A DNA stretch of 64,000 bases from Bradyrhizobium sp. 190 (GCF_023073415.1 NZ_JADPJL010000082.1:1-64000); one strand, 5' to 3'. Shown: positions 43,162-51,044, counted from the first letter of the stretch. Made by a program: numbers and translations. The notes: generated by a model from the sequence alone, not told the origin.

Positions 43162-43578
43162 ATGCTTCTCAGATTATTGTACTGCACCGCCGTGGTCACG
43201 TTGTCGATGACCGGTATCGCCGCGGCCCAGCAGAATTTGCCCGCGGTGACCCAGCAAACCGCGACGATAAAGCGGACTCCACTACAGAAGTTTGACGTGC
43301 CCGGCACGAACTATGAGACGGTGATCGGAATGGCTGAAATCGTGCCCAACGTAAATATCGGGCGTCACACTCATCCCGGTCCCGAGTCAGGTTTCATGCT
43401 TGATGGCGAGATGGTCCTCATGGTCGATGGTCAAGCGGGTAAGACCGTAAAAACAAGTGAGAGCTACCAGATTCCTCCCGGTGCTATCCACGACGCCAAG
43501 ACGGGTCCGAACGGCGCGAAAGTGATTGCCACTTACGTTGTCGAGAAGGGAAAACCACTGGCCTCTCCGGCACCGTAG
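43162..43578 (+). CDS. Exported cupin-domain protein
   Basis: A 138-residue protein with a signal peptide (MLLRLLYCTAVVTLSMTGIA, cut near AAAQQ) and one small double-stranded beta helix: GRHTHPGPESGFMLDGEMVL, then GESYQIPPGAIHDAKTGPNG-like second motif (SESYQIPPGAIHDAK). The histidines and glutamate (H.H.......E) are kept, so it probably binds a metal in the periplasm. The ATG has GGGAGAAAACG just upstream. Stands alone; reaction unknown. Confidence 0.85.
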   Translation: MLLRLLYCTAVVTLSMTGIAAAQQNLPAVTQQTATIKRTPLQKFDVPGTNYETVIGMAEIVPNVNIGRHTHPGPESGFMLDGEMVLMVDGQAGKTVKTSESYQIPPGAIHDAKTGPNGAKVIATYVVEKGKPLASPAP

Positions 43579-43627
43579 TGATGTCAGCATCGGGTCAGTT
43601 GCGTCACTTCGGCCATCTGCGCGCTAC

Positions 43628-43781
43628 TTCCGGTCTTCCCCTGTAACCGGACGTAGTCGGGGCCAGCGAGCATGTCTCGAAAGTGGCACAAAACGGACCT
43701 GCCTATCCTCCCAGCGAATGTCGGCTATGAGCGGGTAAAGCGGAAGTGGCTCGGACATCGCCAAACCGGCTCGATTGACCC
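43628..43781. repeat. Two dispersed repeats side by side (D1 and A4)
   Basis: 43628-43696 (TTCCGGTCTTCCCCTGTAAC, then GTCGGGGCCAGCGAGCATGT) matches 49354-49422. 43733-43781 matches 4954-5002 almost exactly. The whole stretch 43579-43881 has no gene. Confidence 0.7.
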
Positions 43782-43881
43782 ATTTCGTTTCGGTCTAAAG
43801 CATTCGGTTTGACGATCAAGTTGGCGGGCGCTTCCGGAACAATTTCTGACTATTCGCCTTGTATCACGTGGAGCAAAGCGG

Positions 43882-44163
43882 ATGTTCAATCCTTTGATGT
43901 TGTTGGCAGCCGAAGCAAACGCAGTAATTGCGCTTCGGATGATGAAGCTGATGCGGGGCGGCAGAAGCGCCCGGCGCGAAGCAAATTTAATGGTCAGCGA
44001 AAAGATAAACGCGGCTTTCGAAGCTACCGCAAGTCTAGTGGCTGGTGCTTCCGGGGATGAAATAGTTCATCGATACCGACAGCATGTGGCGAAAAATGCG
44101 AAGCGACTTTCAGGCCAGGGCCGAAACCTTTTGCTCAAGCGAACACGACGCCGACGTAAGTAG
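43882..44163 (+). CDS. Conserved protein next to phasin, 93 aa
   Basis: The product starts MFNPLMLLAAEANAVIALRM, then MKLMRGGRSARREANLMVSE, KINAAFEATASLVAGASGDE and a basic tail with VHRYRQHVAKNAKRLSGQG. The helical layout with EKI.AAFEA recalls short phasin-like proteins often found beside phasin genes in Bradyrhizobium. It may also attach to PHB granules. The phasin gene lies 163 bases downstream behind its own promoter. Confidence 0.65.
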   Translation: MFNPLMLLAAEANAVIALRMMKLMRGGRSARREANLMVSEKINAAFEATASLVAGASGDEIVHRYRQHVAKNAKRLSGQGRNLLLKRTRRRRK

Positions 44164-44250
44164 CGTCGCAAGCATAGAACCTTCAGGTCTGAACGCCAAA
44201 TAATCTGGAAGAGCCACAGTCTCATGTGGAACTTCCATAACTTGCCGTTT

Positions 44251-44275
44251 GGAACGTTAAAGTACAGCGCCTGTT
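44251..44275 (+). promoter_or_regulatory. EcfG-type promoter of the second phasin gene
   Basis: GGAAC at 44251-44255, 16 bases, TGTT at 44272-44275, 52 bases before ATG 44327. Confidence 0.65.
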
Positions 44276-44326
44276 GTCTTTGCACGAATGACCCCCGTGG
44301 TCTCAATTCATCCTTTGGAGTGTCAG

Positions 44327-44809
44327 ATGAGAAAACGCAAACCGGCAACGGCGTCAAAACACGCGCGCAGCCCGAAAATAGTCACGAAGGCCCAGCGGGC
44401 CGCTCAGACTATCGTCAGAAGCCCGAAGGTCCATCGCTCGGTTGCGGCAAGCTCGGCTGAATCGCCCCCCAAGCCTCATAACGACTCAAAACCAGCGGCT
44501 CCCCTTGCAATCGAGAATCGAGTGACAGCCCTACAAGAAGATGTCTCCCGGACGATGACGGATAACAGTTTGAGCAAAGGATTTGATTTATCGTCAGCCA
44601 CCGCAAACGTGCGCGCTTATCAAGCAAAGCTGCTGGAAATGGCGCAAGCTAACATGACATTTACTTTTGAATTCAGCCAGAGGCTAGCGACAATTAGGTC
44701 GCCCGTCGAGTTTTTTACTGTCATTGCAGAATTCACAAGCAAGCGGATCGCCATGCTCGGGAAGTATTCGAAAGAGATGGCTGAATTAAGTACCAAGCGG
44801 ACAGCCTAA
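44327..44809 (+). CDS. Phasin-family protein
   Basis: A 160-residue paralogue of 18733-19278. It has the basic start MRKRKPATASKHARSPKIVT, then LSSATANVRAYQAKLLEMAQ, FTFEFSQRLATIRSPVEFFT and AEFTSKRIAMLGKYSKEMAE. The two proteins share the KRKPA.ASK.A.SPK start and the LLEMAQ.NM.F.FEF.QRLA.IRSP core. ATG 44327 is preceded by GGAG. It probably coats PHB granules under stress. Confidence 0.85.
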   Translation: MRKRKPATASKHARSPKIVTKAQRAAQTIVRSPKVHRSVAASSAESPPKPHNDSKPAAPLAIENRVTALQEDVSRTMTDNSLSKGFDLSSATANVRAYQAKLLEMAQANMTFTFEFSQRLATIRSPVEFFTVIAEFTSKRIAMLGKYSKEMAELSTKRTA

Positions 44810-45032
44810 GACACAAGGCCACCACCTACTTGTTAGACCTTCGCTTCGGCTCTAGCCCTGCCGACGCGAATTCACTTAACTTTCTCGACGCGCGCCATAT
44901 CGTTGCGCCGGATTGAAGCCGAATGACCGTCATCCCAATCAGTCGAAACTCCGCTCCAAGCAATCCCGACAATCGTGACAAGGTCCGATGTCGATGTTTT
45001 TCCAACAAACGCAGTCACCGACTGTTAGCGTT

Positions 45033-45485
45033 CTAAATTGGTTGCCGTAAATCATTCTTCCTGTGCGTTGGTATAGGACGTGCCATCGTTAGTAGGTGGA
45101 CAGCGGCAGTTCCCAACTCTTGCATGTCTGCGTCGGCTTCGTAGATCCCTGCGGCACGATGGTATGCGACCGCTACCGTTGCGCAGGCATCAGTCACGAA
45201 ATCTCCAACTCGGCGGCTCTCACGTTCCAAAACCATGTGCATCGCAGCTTTCGACGTAGCCTCGGCAATTTGACCATCGTTCAAATCTGGTTGGGAAAAA
45301 TCTAAATCGGGGGGACGGCATTTCCTGCTGATGTCTTCAACGGCGCGATAGAACTCAGGCTTTCGCACTTCATCGGCTTCTAGATAGCTTTTTAGGAATC
45401 GCCGCGCCCTTACTTCAAGCTGTTTGCGGTCCTGTCTAACCTTCTTCCGGCGCTCACGCCGCTCGGATCTGAACCAACCAAACAT
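45033..45485 (-). CDS. Hypothetical basic/helical protein, 150 aa
   Basis: The product starts MFGWFRSERRERRKKVRQDR, continues with helices (LEVRARRFLKSYLEADEVRK) and a middle part PDLDFSQPDLNDGQIAEATS, and ends with hydrophobic helix YHRAAGIYEADADMQELGTA then VHLLTMARPIP. It has no recognised domain. The highly basic first 25 residues could bind RNA or membranes. ATG 45485 was chosen over a start nine codons upstream. Confidence 0.5.
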   Translation of the reverse strand: MFGWFRSERRERRKKVRQDRKQLEVRARRFLKSYLEADEVRKPEFYRAVEDISRKCRPPDLDFSQPDLNDGQIAEATSKAAMHMVLERESRRVGDFVTDACATVAVAYHRAAGIYEADADMQELGTAAVHLLTMARPIPTHRKNDLRQPI

Positions 45486-45543
45486 TTGCACCACCCCTGC
45501 CTTATTACTCAAGAGAACGGTAATGATGCTCGCCTGATTCGGA

Positions 45544-45804
45544 GTGAGCCTTCGCGATCGGATGCGCGCCCAAGCCCTGCTTCCTCAAGCCGCGCCAAGC
45601 GCGATCAGGAACGTGCCGTTCATCAATCCTTCCTTCGGCAAACCAGATCAGCAGTCCACGCAGGAAGAAAACATCACGTTCGGAACCAACGCGCTCTACG
45701 GCCGGTCAGTGGATTTGTTAACACCTGGGGATCAGCAGCGGTGTGGGTGTCGTAGGACGGCGTCAAGTTCATTGCAAGCGACCGCAATTCGCTGGACTGC
45801 TTGA
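45544..45804 (+). CDS. Hypothetical protein, possibly a fragment
   Basis: From GTG 45544 the frame reads MSLRDRMRAQALLPQAAPSA, then NVPFINPSFGKPDQQSTQEE and NITFGTNALYGRSVDL. Third codon positions are strongly G/C up to about 45715, so this part looks truly coding. After that the frame runs antisense across the phasin 3' end and looks random. I read it as the 5' part of a gene cut by rearrangement; the family is unknown. Confidence 0.35.
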   Translation: MSLRDRMRAQALLPQAAPSAIRNVPFINPSFGKPDQQSTQEENITFGTNALYGRSVDLLTPGDQQRCGCRRTASSSLQATAIRWTA

Positions 45805-46486
45805 CCATCAGCTCGATCTGTATTCGCGCATGCGTGCTCGACAATTTGATGAAATCGGAGGGCGACCTCAGATTGACCAGCTGCTGCGCGTACTCCAGTG
45901 CGGCACTCATGTTCGCCTCCGTGAGTCCAAACGCCTTGGCCTGGTAGTCAGCAACGGTCGCAGCAATGGTAGCCGCCGGGATCGTGTCCGAGCTTACAGC
46001 ACCATGGCTGCTGATCGCTTCCTGAGTCGCCGGTTCCAGCACTGGACCGGTCGGCAACTCTCGGCTGGCAATGTCCTTCACATCACCCAGTGAGGCACTC
46101 ACACAGACTTTCAGGTTTTGCAGGACAGGAGCACGATGATCTTCAACGGCCTCCACAGCCATTTCGATGGCACCATCGGCGGAATTCGAGATCGCGCGAG
46201 CGCTCGAGGTGAGCGCGTCTGCCGGATGAGGCAATTGGATTACCGCCAAGGCCTCCGCATGCCCCGTGGCCGGAGGGGCAACCGTGATGCTCATGGTGAG
46301 CTGGTCAGTGCCCTCAGCTGCGGTTTCACCTGCTTTCACGTCCTCGAAGAAAGTCGCGATCGGAGCGGGCGACGTCACGCGCTCTCCATCACGTGCGGCA
46401 CTGCTCACTGCAGCGGCCGTGATCTCCACGAGCGAGCGACGAACGGGGCGCGCATGAGCAGGCTGCCTTGACCGCGGTTTACCCAT
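45674..46486 (-). CDS. Large phasin-like protein, overlapping the ParA gene
   Basis: A 270-residue protein with a basic start (MGKPRSRQPAHARPVRRSLV), a long variable middle part, and a C-terminal phasin domain: IAATVADYQAKAFGLTEANM, SAALEYAQQLVNLRSPSDFI, then STHARIQIELMVKQSSELRS. The phasin core (A..EYAQ.LVNLRSP.DF) is clear. Its ATG lies inside the last codons of the ParA gene (eight-base overlap), so the two must be co-translated. The last 15 or so residues may be read-through of foreign DNA. Confidence 0.75.
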   Translation of the reverse strand: MGKPRSRQPAHARPVRRSLVEITAAAVSSAARDGERVTSPAPIATFFEDVKAGETAAEGTDQLTMSITVAPPATGHAEALAVIQLPHPADALTSSARAISNSADGAIEMAVEAVEDHRAPVLQNLKVCVSASLGDVKDIASRELPTGPVLEPATQEAISSHGAVSSDTIPAATIAATVADYQAKAFGLTEANMSAALEYAQQLVNLRSPSDFIKLSSTHARIQIELMVKQSSELRSLAMNLTPSYDTHTAADPQVLTNPLTGRRARWFRT

Positions 46487-47117
46487 GAACCACCGCCTCC
46501 CTGTTGAGTTGTTTCGAAACCCAGCCCCACAACGCGCGAATTTCCTCGGAGGCCTTTCCTTCGGGCGCAAATTCTGTGACGCCCAAACCCGCCCCGAGCG
46601 CGTCCTGGTAGTCGTTGCGCTGGACGATGAAGGGCAGCGCGAGTACTCCGAGCGAATTGAGTGCCGTCGCAGCTTCGCTCAGCCGATAGCCGCGAGGCGG
46701 CGTTTGGTTGAGGACGAAGGCAAATCGGCGGTTGAACCTGCGAATGGTGGTAAGCGTGGGCAGCGCAGCTTCTATATCTGCCGGGCTCGGACGGGCCGGG
46801 ATGAGACAAAAATCAGCCACCGAAATGGCGCAGCTACTCAAGTTGTTGTTCGTGGCTGCGGTGTCGATAATTGCGAGCCTGACCCCCTCGGCCCTGAGGC
46901 GAGGTATTGCACGCTCAATTTCAACGCGATCGGCAACCCGATCAACGCGCGGATAGGGGTTGGTGCGCCGTCGGCGCCAGCTTGATACCGTGCCTTGCGA
47001 ATCTGCTTCGATCACGGCAACGCCGTTTGGGTCCTCCATCGCAGCGACAGCAAGGGCCACGGTGAGCGTGCTCTTGCCGCTTCCGCCTTTTTGCGTGACC
47101 AGCGTGACGACGTACAT
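46479..47117 (-). CDS. ParA/MinD-type ATPase coupled to a phasin gene
   Basis: A 212-residue ATPase with the deviant Walker A box KGGSGKST (residues 10-17), the A' motif EADSQGTVSSW and the B-type strand LAIIDTAATNNN. Size and sequence fit the small orphan ParA group, which positions DNA, machines or granules by waves on the nucleoid. There is no parB or centromere-like site beside it. Instead, the next gene, overlapping by eight bases, encodes a phasin. This suggests granule positioning rather than plasmid partition. Confidence 0.88.
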   Translation of the reverse strand: MYVVTLVTQKGGSGKSTLTVALAVAAMEDPNGVAVIEADSQGTVSSWRRRRTNPYPRVDRVADRVEIERAIPRLRAEGVRLAIIDTAATNNNLSSCAISVADFCLIPARPSPADIEAALPTLTTIRRFNRRFAFVLNQTPPRGYRLSEAATALNSLGVLALPFIVQRNDYQDALGAGLGVTEFAPEGKASEEIRALWGWVSKQLNREAVVHG

Positions 47118-47155
47118 TCCTGCGTTTCCCCGGAGGGCAGGCGTCTGAGCCGCGT

Positions 47156-47422
47156 TTACTCTTTCTGACCGGGCGGGATTACTGCGGTCGCTTGCTCAGG
47201 CAAGGCTTGCGTTTCCGTCGTGGTTGTCGAGCCCCTAAGCTCTGACCCTATGCAGTCACCAGCCCATAGCTTTGTGCCCCGGACCGTTCCAACGAGTTTG
47301 CAGCCCATCGGCTCTTTCGGCTTTACCTGAACCAGCGATTTGTTACCGACCTTTGGCGGCGCACTCTGAGCGAATGCGGTTGCCGAAAAGCAGATAGCAA
47401 CGAGAATGAGCAGTGACCTCAT
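47156..47422 (-). CDS. Small exported protein with two cysteines, 88 aa
   Basis: A signal peptide (MRSLLILVAICFSATAFAQS) precedes a short domain PPKVGNKSLVQVKPKEPMGC, LVGTVRGTKLWAGDC, then a Thr-rich tail ending PPGQKE. The two cysteines could form a disulfide. I associate GCKLVGTV.GTKLWAGDC with small Bradyrhizobium periplasmic proteins of unknown role. I chose ATG 47422; an ATG seven codons upstream is possible. Confidence 0.6.
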   Translation of the reverse strand: MRSLLILVAICFSATAFAQSAPPKVGNKSLVQVKPKEPMGCKLVGTVRGTKLWAGDCIGSELRGSTTTTETQALPEQATAVIPPGQKE

Positions 47423-47556
47423 CGTCAATACCCTTTGCCTCACGACACCCCCACCTCTAGAGGCTGATTGCAGAAAATATCCCGCAGAGCATTCGCGGCA
47501 GCATTACAGAGAGAAGGCGACGCACTATCGAAATTTGCCCGTCTAATTTCAGGACA

Positions 47557-47847
47557 TCAGCCCACGGCCAGCTCGAGTGCTGGCGCACTGACGTCGGACG
47601 AATGAAGCCGTATCGACTTGTCACGACTGCGAACGACTTTCGCGACAACGGCTGGTCGCAGACGATCAAAAATTGCTGCACGATCCCGTGAAATCTCCCA
47701 CGAAATCTCGTCGCTTAAGAGCGGCACTCCATGAATAGTAGACCGAAGAATCTCGCAGAACACGCGGGAACATTCACGGTAGCCCAGACAGTCAGTCAGG
47801 CTATTACCGTCCCAGCCAATTTCGCTGTCAAACCGAACTGCCGACAC
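47557..47847 (-). CDS. DUF1488-like small protein
   Basis: From GTG 47847 the product reads MSAVRFDSEIGWDGNSLTDC, REGYRE-type helix (YRECSRVFCEILRSTIHGVP) and SWEISRDRAAIFDRLRPAVV, then SRDKSIRLHSSDVSA. The layout, short and ending in a strand after a charged helix, resembles DUF1488 proteins. The match is loose. The frame is open to 47943, so the start is uncertain. Confidence 0.42.
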   Translation of the reverse strand: MSAVRFDSEIGWDGNSLTDCLGYRECSRVFCEILRSTIHGVPLLSDEISWEISRDRAAIFDRLRPAVVAKVVRSRDKSIRLHSSDVSAPALELAVG

Positions 47848-48129
47848 CGCACGACTCCCTTCGAAGTTTGCGTCGGCGCGAGTATCTACCGAGGTGCGCC
47901 GTTGTAAACTTGGGTGGCTTGCAATGGATCCGATTGAGTACACGGTGTGGCGAAAATATCGCAGGATTGGAACTCGCGAACCCTGCTCGGGCCGCGCATG
48001 TCGAACCGCTCACACCGGCGATTGGTACTCCCCGTTCGGCTTATCCACATTCATCCGCGCATCCATTTTGCGGATGTCATTGTCTTGAGTAGCATCTAGC
48101 TTTTCGGGTGATGGCTTTGGAGATGTGTC

Positions 48130-48318
48130 ATGTTGGATACCGAATTTAAGAAACAACGCGCCCAAACGGCGCGTGAGTTGGCAGCGATAGCAACCGATCG
48201 TTTCACAAAAAGGCGTCTTCTGGACTTAGCGGCGCGGTACGATGACTCCCCGGCTCGCAGTCCGCTGACGCCCATTGACCTAGAATTCAAAAGTCACGGC
48301 ACCGGTTCAGAGCGGTAG
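48130..48318 (+). CDS. Conserved small helical protein, 62 aa
   Basis: The product starts MLDTEFKKQRAQTARELAAI, then ATDRFTKRRLLDLAARYDDS and a Pro-rich end. The segment DRFTKRRLLDLAARYD is very common in short Bradyrhizobium proteins. GGAGATG lies upstream of the ATG. Its function is unknown; a helix-hairpin of this kind often mediates dimerisation. Confidence 0.7.
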   Translation: MLDTEFKKQRAQTARELAAIATDRFTKRRLLDLAARYDDSPARSPLTPIDLEFKSHGTGSER

Positions 48319-48466
48319 GCTTTTGCTGCAGAACCTGGGCAAGGCCGCGATCGAACGGACAGGTCGCCAGCGAGAGTTGGGGTGCGCCAGGAAGAACGTC
48401 ACCATCGACATTCGCTCGTTGAGCTACGGCGGACAAGTCGCTTTGCCCACCCTACGGACTGCTGCA

Positions 48467-48982
48467 TCAGGCTGCGTTGGACGCCTTGGCGTTGACGCCC
48501 TTCCGAAGCGCGATCGTATTAAGCTTGGTGTTCGTCGCCTTTTCCTCGTTGAGATTGGTCGTCAAGAAGCGGACCACTTCGTCGTGACCGAGCTTCTCGG
48601 CCCATGCGATCAGCGTACCGTACCGGCAGATCTCGTAATGCTCGACGGCTTGCGCGCCGGCAACGATCGCCGCATCCAGCACGGCCTTGTCGTCCACTTC
48701 GCCAGCCACCTCGTCGGTTTCCTTGATCAGACCATCGATGGCCGGGCATTGGGTACCGCTCGGCTGCTTCTCGAGCTTCAGGAACACCTTGTCCAGCCGC
48801 TCGATCTGCTTGTTGGTCTCCTCCAGATGCGCCTTGAGGCCCGCGATGAGATCGCGGTTGGTCGCTTTCTCGATCAGCTTTGGCAAGGCCTTCGTGATCT
48901 GCTGCTCGGCATAATAAATATCCTGCAGCCCGTGCAGGAAGAGGTCGTCCATTGTCTTGATCTCTTTTGTGAATAATCCCAT
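48467..48982 (-). CDS. DUF892 (YciF-type) ferritin-like stress protein
   Basis: A 171-residue four-helix protein of the YciF/DUF892 family, linked to stress in many bacteria. Landmarks are TMDDLFLHGLQDIYYAEQQI, ALPKLIEKATNRDLIAGLKA, LEETNKQIERLDKVF and AGAQAVEHYEICRYGTLIAW, with the iron-type glutamates E and H in the helices. ATG 48982 follows GGAGG. A perfect EcfG promoter lies 27 bases upstream, as for a similar gene on the plus strand at 50387-50953. Confidence 0.9.
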   Translation of the reverse strand: MGLFTKEIKTMDDLFLHGLQDIYYAEQQITKALPKLIEKATNRDLIAGLKAHLEETNKQIERLDKVFLKLEKQPSGTQCPAIDGLIKETDEVAGEVDDKAVLDAAIVAGAQAVEHYEICRYGTLIAWAEKLGHDEVVRFLTTNLNEEKATNTKLNTIALRKGVNAKASNAA

Positions 48983-49008
48983 GGCATCCTCCGGATTGAA
49001 TGCCGTTG

Positions 49009-49033
49009 AACGCCTTGTCCGCGCCATTGTTCC
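49009..49033 (-). promoter_or_regulatory. EcfG-type promoter of the DUF892 gene
   Basis: Minus strand: GGAAC (49033-49029), 16 bases, CGTT (49012-49009). Full consensus, 27 bases before ATG 48982. Confidence 0.8.
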
Positions 49034-49235
49034 AAAGCAGTCCTCGCCCTCGCGCGAGCTCCCGGTCGCCAGTACCAGACACTGGGCGGGGTCAGGCCTG
49101 ACAACCAAAGACCGCCAGGAACCAGTCACCCGATCCGCCGTTGACTCCCAACCTCGTTCTCGACCGGCTGGATTTCCAGATGGATCGTGACGTCGACCGG
49201 CGCAGCAAGTCGCTTTAGCGGCCTCGCCATACCTC

Positions 49236-49422
49236 CCGCGGTTTCCTCCCTTGGAGGTTTGCGTACGCCGGCCTCCGGCGTGCGCAGCGCCACCATCATG
49301 GGGCCGGCATCCGCAAACCTTCACATTCGCGTCATTTGACAGTCTGCCCACGATTTCCGGTCTTCCCCTTGAAACGGACACCGTCGGGGCGGGTCGCCAT
49401 GTCTCAAAGGTGCCAAACTCGG
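49236..49422. repeat. Palindromic repeat B2 followed by dispersed repeat D2
   Basis: 49236-49322 is the inverted partner of 10012-10096. It has the same palindrome, GGTTTGCGTACGCCGGCC on the left and GGGGCCGGCATCCGCAAACC on the right. 49354-49422 matches 43628-43696 (TTCCGGTCTTCCCC, GTCGGGGC, GCCATGTCTC). Confidence 0.75.
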
Positions 49423-49440
49423 AAGTGAGATTATCCTTCG

Positions 49441-49870
49441 TCACGCGATCTCGTCGGTCCAGACCTTGAAACTGACCACTGTGTTTGGGCCGAACGTCTG
49501 GGTGATCGGGACAAGCATCGCGCCCCTGTGCGATCAGCACGCGGCCGATCCTCGGCACGTTGTTGCGCGGATCGAAGGTGCGCCAATGCCCGCCGATATG
49601 GGCTTCAAACCAGCCGGCGAAATCCCCCGCGGACGAGGGTTTGGGCGTGCCGATGTCGCTTAGGTACCCCGTGCAATAGCGCGCGGGAATATTCATGCAG
49701 TGGCAGAACGCGAGGGCGAGAAGAGCGGAGTCGCGGCAGACGCCCTTGCCTTTCCGCGTAGGCTTCCCATGCTGTCTTGCTGGCGCGCGCGTGCTCGTAT
49801 CCGAAGGCGATGTGACGGTGGACGAAATCACAGATCGCCTGGACCCGCGCCCAGCCCGGCGAATGCGGAT
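49441..49870 (-). pseudogene. Transglutaminase-like protein, N-terminally truncated and frameshifted
   Basis: Frame one gives GWARVQAICDFVHRHIAFGY then ARASKTAWEAYAE. Another frame gives the active-site cysteine GVCRDSALLALAFCHCMNIP, ARYCTGYLSDIGTP and the histidine region FEAHIGGHWRTFDPRNNVPR. A third ends TFGPNTVVSFKVWTDEIA. Joined, it is the second half of a transglutaminase-like peptidase. The first 100 or so residues are missing, cut at about 49870. Two frame joins remain, one of which needs removal of a base rather than an addition. Confidence 0.65.
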
Positions 49871-49910
49871 GTCTTGCAGACGGGCCAACCAAAGCGGCGA
49901 ACGCACCCCT

Positions 49911-50286
49911 CGAGGGCATTGTTGCCGCTGCTCGCCCTCGCCTGCTTGGGCCTTTTGCTGGGCGCGCGATACGAAATCTGAGCAAGCAAGGTCCACCCAA
50001 TTTTTCCGGCGATCTCAAGCGCGGCATGGCCCTGATCAAGCAATTTGGTTGCGGCGGCTGCCATCTGATTCCGCGGATCGCTGATGCCAAAGGCACTGTC
50101 GGCCTTCCGCTGCTGCATGTGGGCACGCGGAGCTACCTCGCGGGCTTCATCAGCAATTCGCCTGAAAACATGGCCTTGTGGATTCAGAACCCGCAAAAAG
50201 CCCTGCCCGCCGATGCCGTCCCGCAAATGAACGTTACGCTGCAGGATTCGCGCGACATCACCCCGTTCCTTTACACGCTGAAGTAA
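49911..50286 (+). pseudogene. Cytochrome c-type protein with a broken leader
   Basis: The hydrophobic leader ALLPLLALACLGLLLGARYE lies in one frame. The rest lies one base over: LSKQGPPNFSGDLKRGMALI, KQFGCGGCHLIPRIADAKGT (haem site CGGCH) and LPADAVPQMNVTLQDSRDIT (Met ligand) to the end FLYTLK. The domain is a small class I cytochrome c of oxidase-linked type. It begins where the truncated transglutaminase gene begins on the other strand, so both lost their 5' regions in one deletion. Confidence 0.65.
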
Positions 50287-50316
50287 TGGGTCGGCCGGAG
50301 CGGCCGATCTCGCATT

Positions 50317-50341
50317 GGAACCTTCGTCGTCACGGAACATT
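50317..50341 (+). promoter_or_regulatory. Weak EcfG-like promoter of the second DUF892 gene
   Basis: GGAAC at 50317-50321, 16 bases, CATT at 50338-50341, 46 bases before ATG 50387. One mismatch in the -10. Confidence 0.45.
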
Positions 50342-50386
50342 TGATCGCGGGGCAGACATTTCTCAGACGGATTTAAAGGAGAACTC

Positions 50387-50953
50387 ATGGCAAGGCGGGC
50401 GAAGAAAGCAAAGTCGGCTGCGCGGCGCGGCAACCGACCGCAGAAGAAGCTCAGCGATCTGTTTCACGAAGCGCTAAAGGACATTTACTTTGCTGAAAAC
50501 AAAATCATCAAGACATTGCCGAAGATGGCGAAGGCCGCGCAATCCAAGGATCTGACCGCCGCATTCAACAAGCACCTCCGCGAGACCCAAGGGCAGGTCA
50601 AGCGGCTTGATCGGGTTTTCCGAATAATTGGCAAACCGCCGCGTGGCAAGACATGCCAAGCGATCAATGGCATTGCCGACGAGGGCGCGGAAATCATGAA
50701 AGAGTTTCGCGGAATGCCTGCCCTTGATGCAGGGCTTGTCGCCGCCGCACAGGCGGTCGAGCACTATGAAATATCGCGCTACGGCACGCTTCGCACCTGG
50801 GCCGAACAACTCGGCATGTCCGATGCCGCAAGTCTGCTTCAGGCGACACTGGATGAGGAGGAAGCAACCGATCAGGCGCTGACCGAGCTTGCGACCTCGG
50901 TTATTAACCTCGAAGCTGAGCAAGAGGAGGAGGAACAAGAAGAGGATGCCTGA
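50387..50953 (+). CDS. DUF892 (YciF-type) ferritin-like stress protein
   Basis: A 188-residue relative of 48467-48982. It begins with a basic leader (MARRAKKAKSAARRGNRPQK), then LSDLFHEALKDIYFAENKII, LPKMAKAAQSKDLTAAFNKH, QVKRLDRVFRIIGKPPRGK and AAQAVEHYEISRYGTLRTWA. The end is an unusual run of acidic residues (EAEQEEEEQEEDA). Helices and glutamates of the DUF892 fold are kept. A ribosome site AAGGAG lies six bases before the ATG. Confidence 0.9.
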   Translation: MARRAKKAKSAARRGNRPQKKLSDLFHEALKDIYFAENKIIKTLPKMAKAAQSKDLTAAFNKHLRETQGQVKRLDRVFRIIGKPPRGKTCQAINGIADEGAEIMKEFRGMPALDAGLVAAAQAVEHYEISRYGTLRTWAEQLGMSDAASLLQATLDEEEATDQALTELATSVINLEAEQEEEEQEEDA

Positions 50954-51004
50954 ACCGCGGCCCGGGACGCATTTCAGCCGGAAATGCCACGGAACGTCAT
51001 ATCG

Positions 51005-51030
51005 TAAGGCCGCCTCACCGAGCGGCCTTA
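51005..51030. terminator. Hairpin after the DUF892 gene
   Basis: Perfect nine-base stem TAAGGCCGC / GCGGCCTTA with loop CTCACCGA, 52 bases after the stop at 50953. It lacks a T tract on either side, so it may be a weak or factor-dependent terminator. Confidence 0.5.
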
Positions 51031-51044
51031 CAGAGCGCTACAGT

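Noticed and set aside
48467..49996. A 509-residue reading frame ending in the DUF892 protein
   Set aside because: The frame only stays open by chance. The DUF892 gene starts at ATG 48982 with GGAGG and a perfect EcfG promoter upstream, and the upstream part belongs to a frameshifted transglutaminase-like gene.
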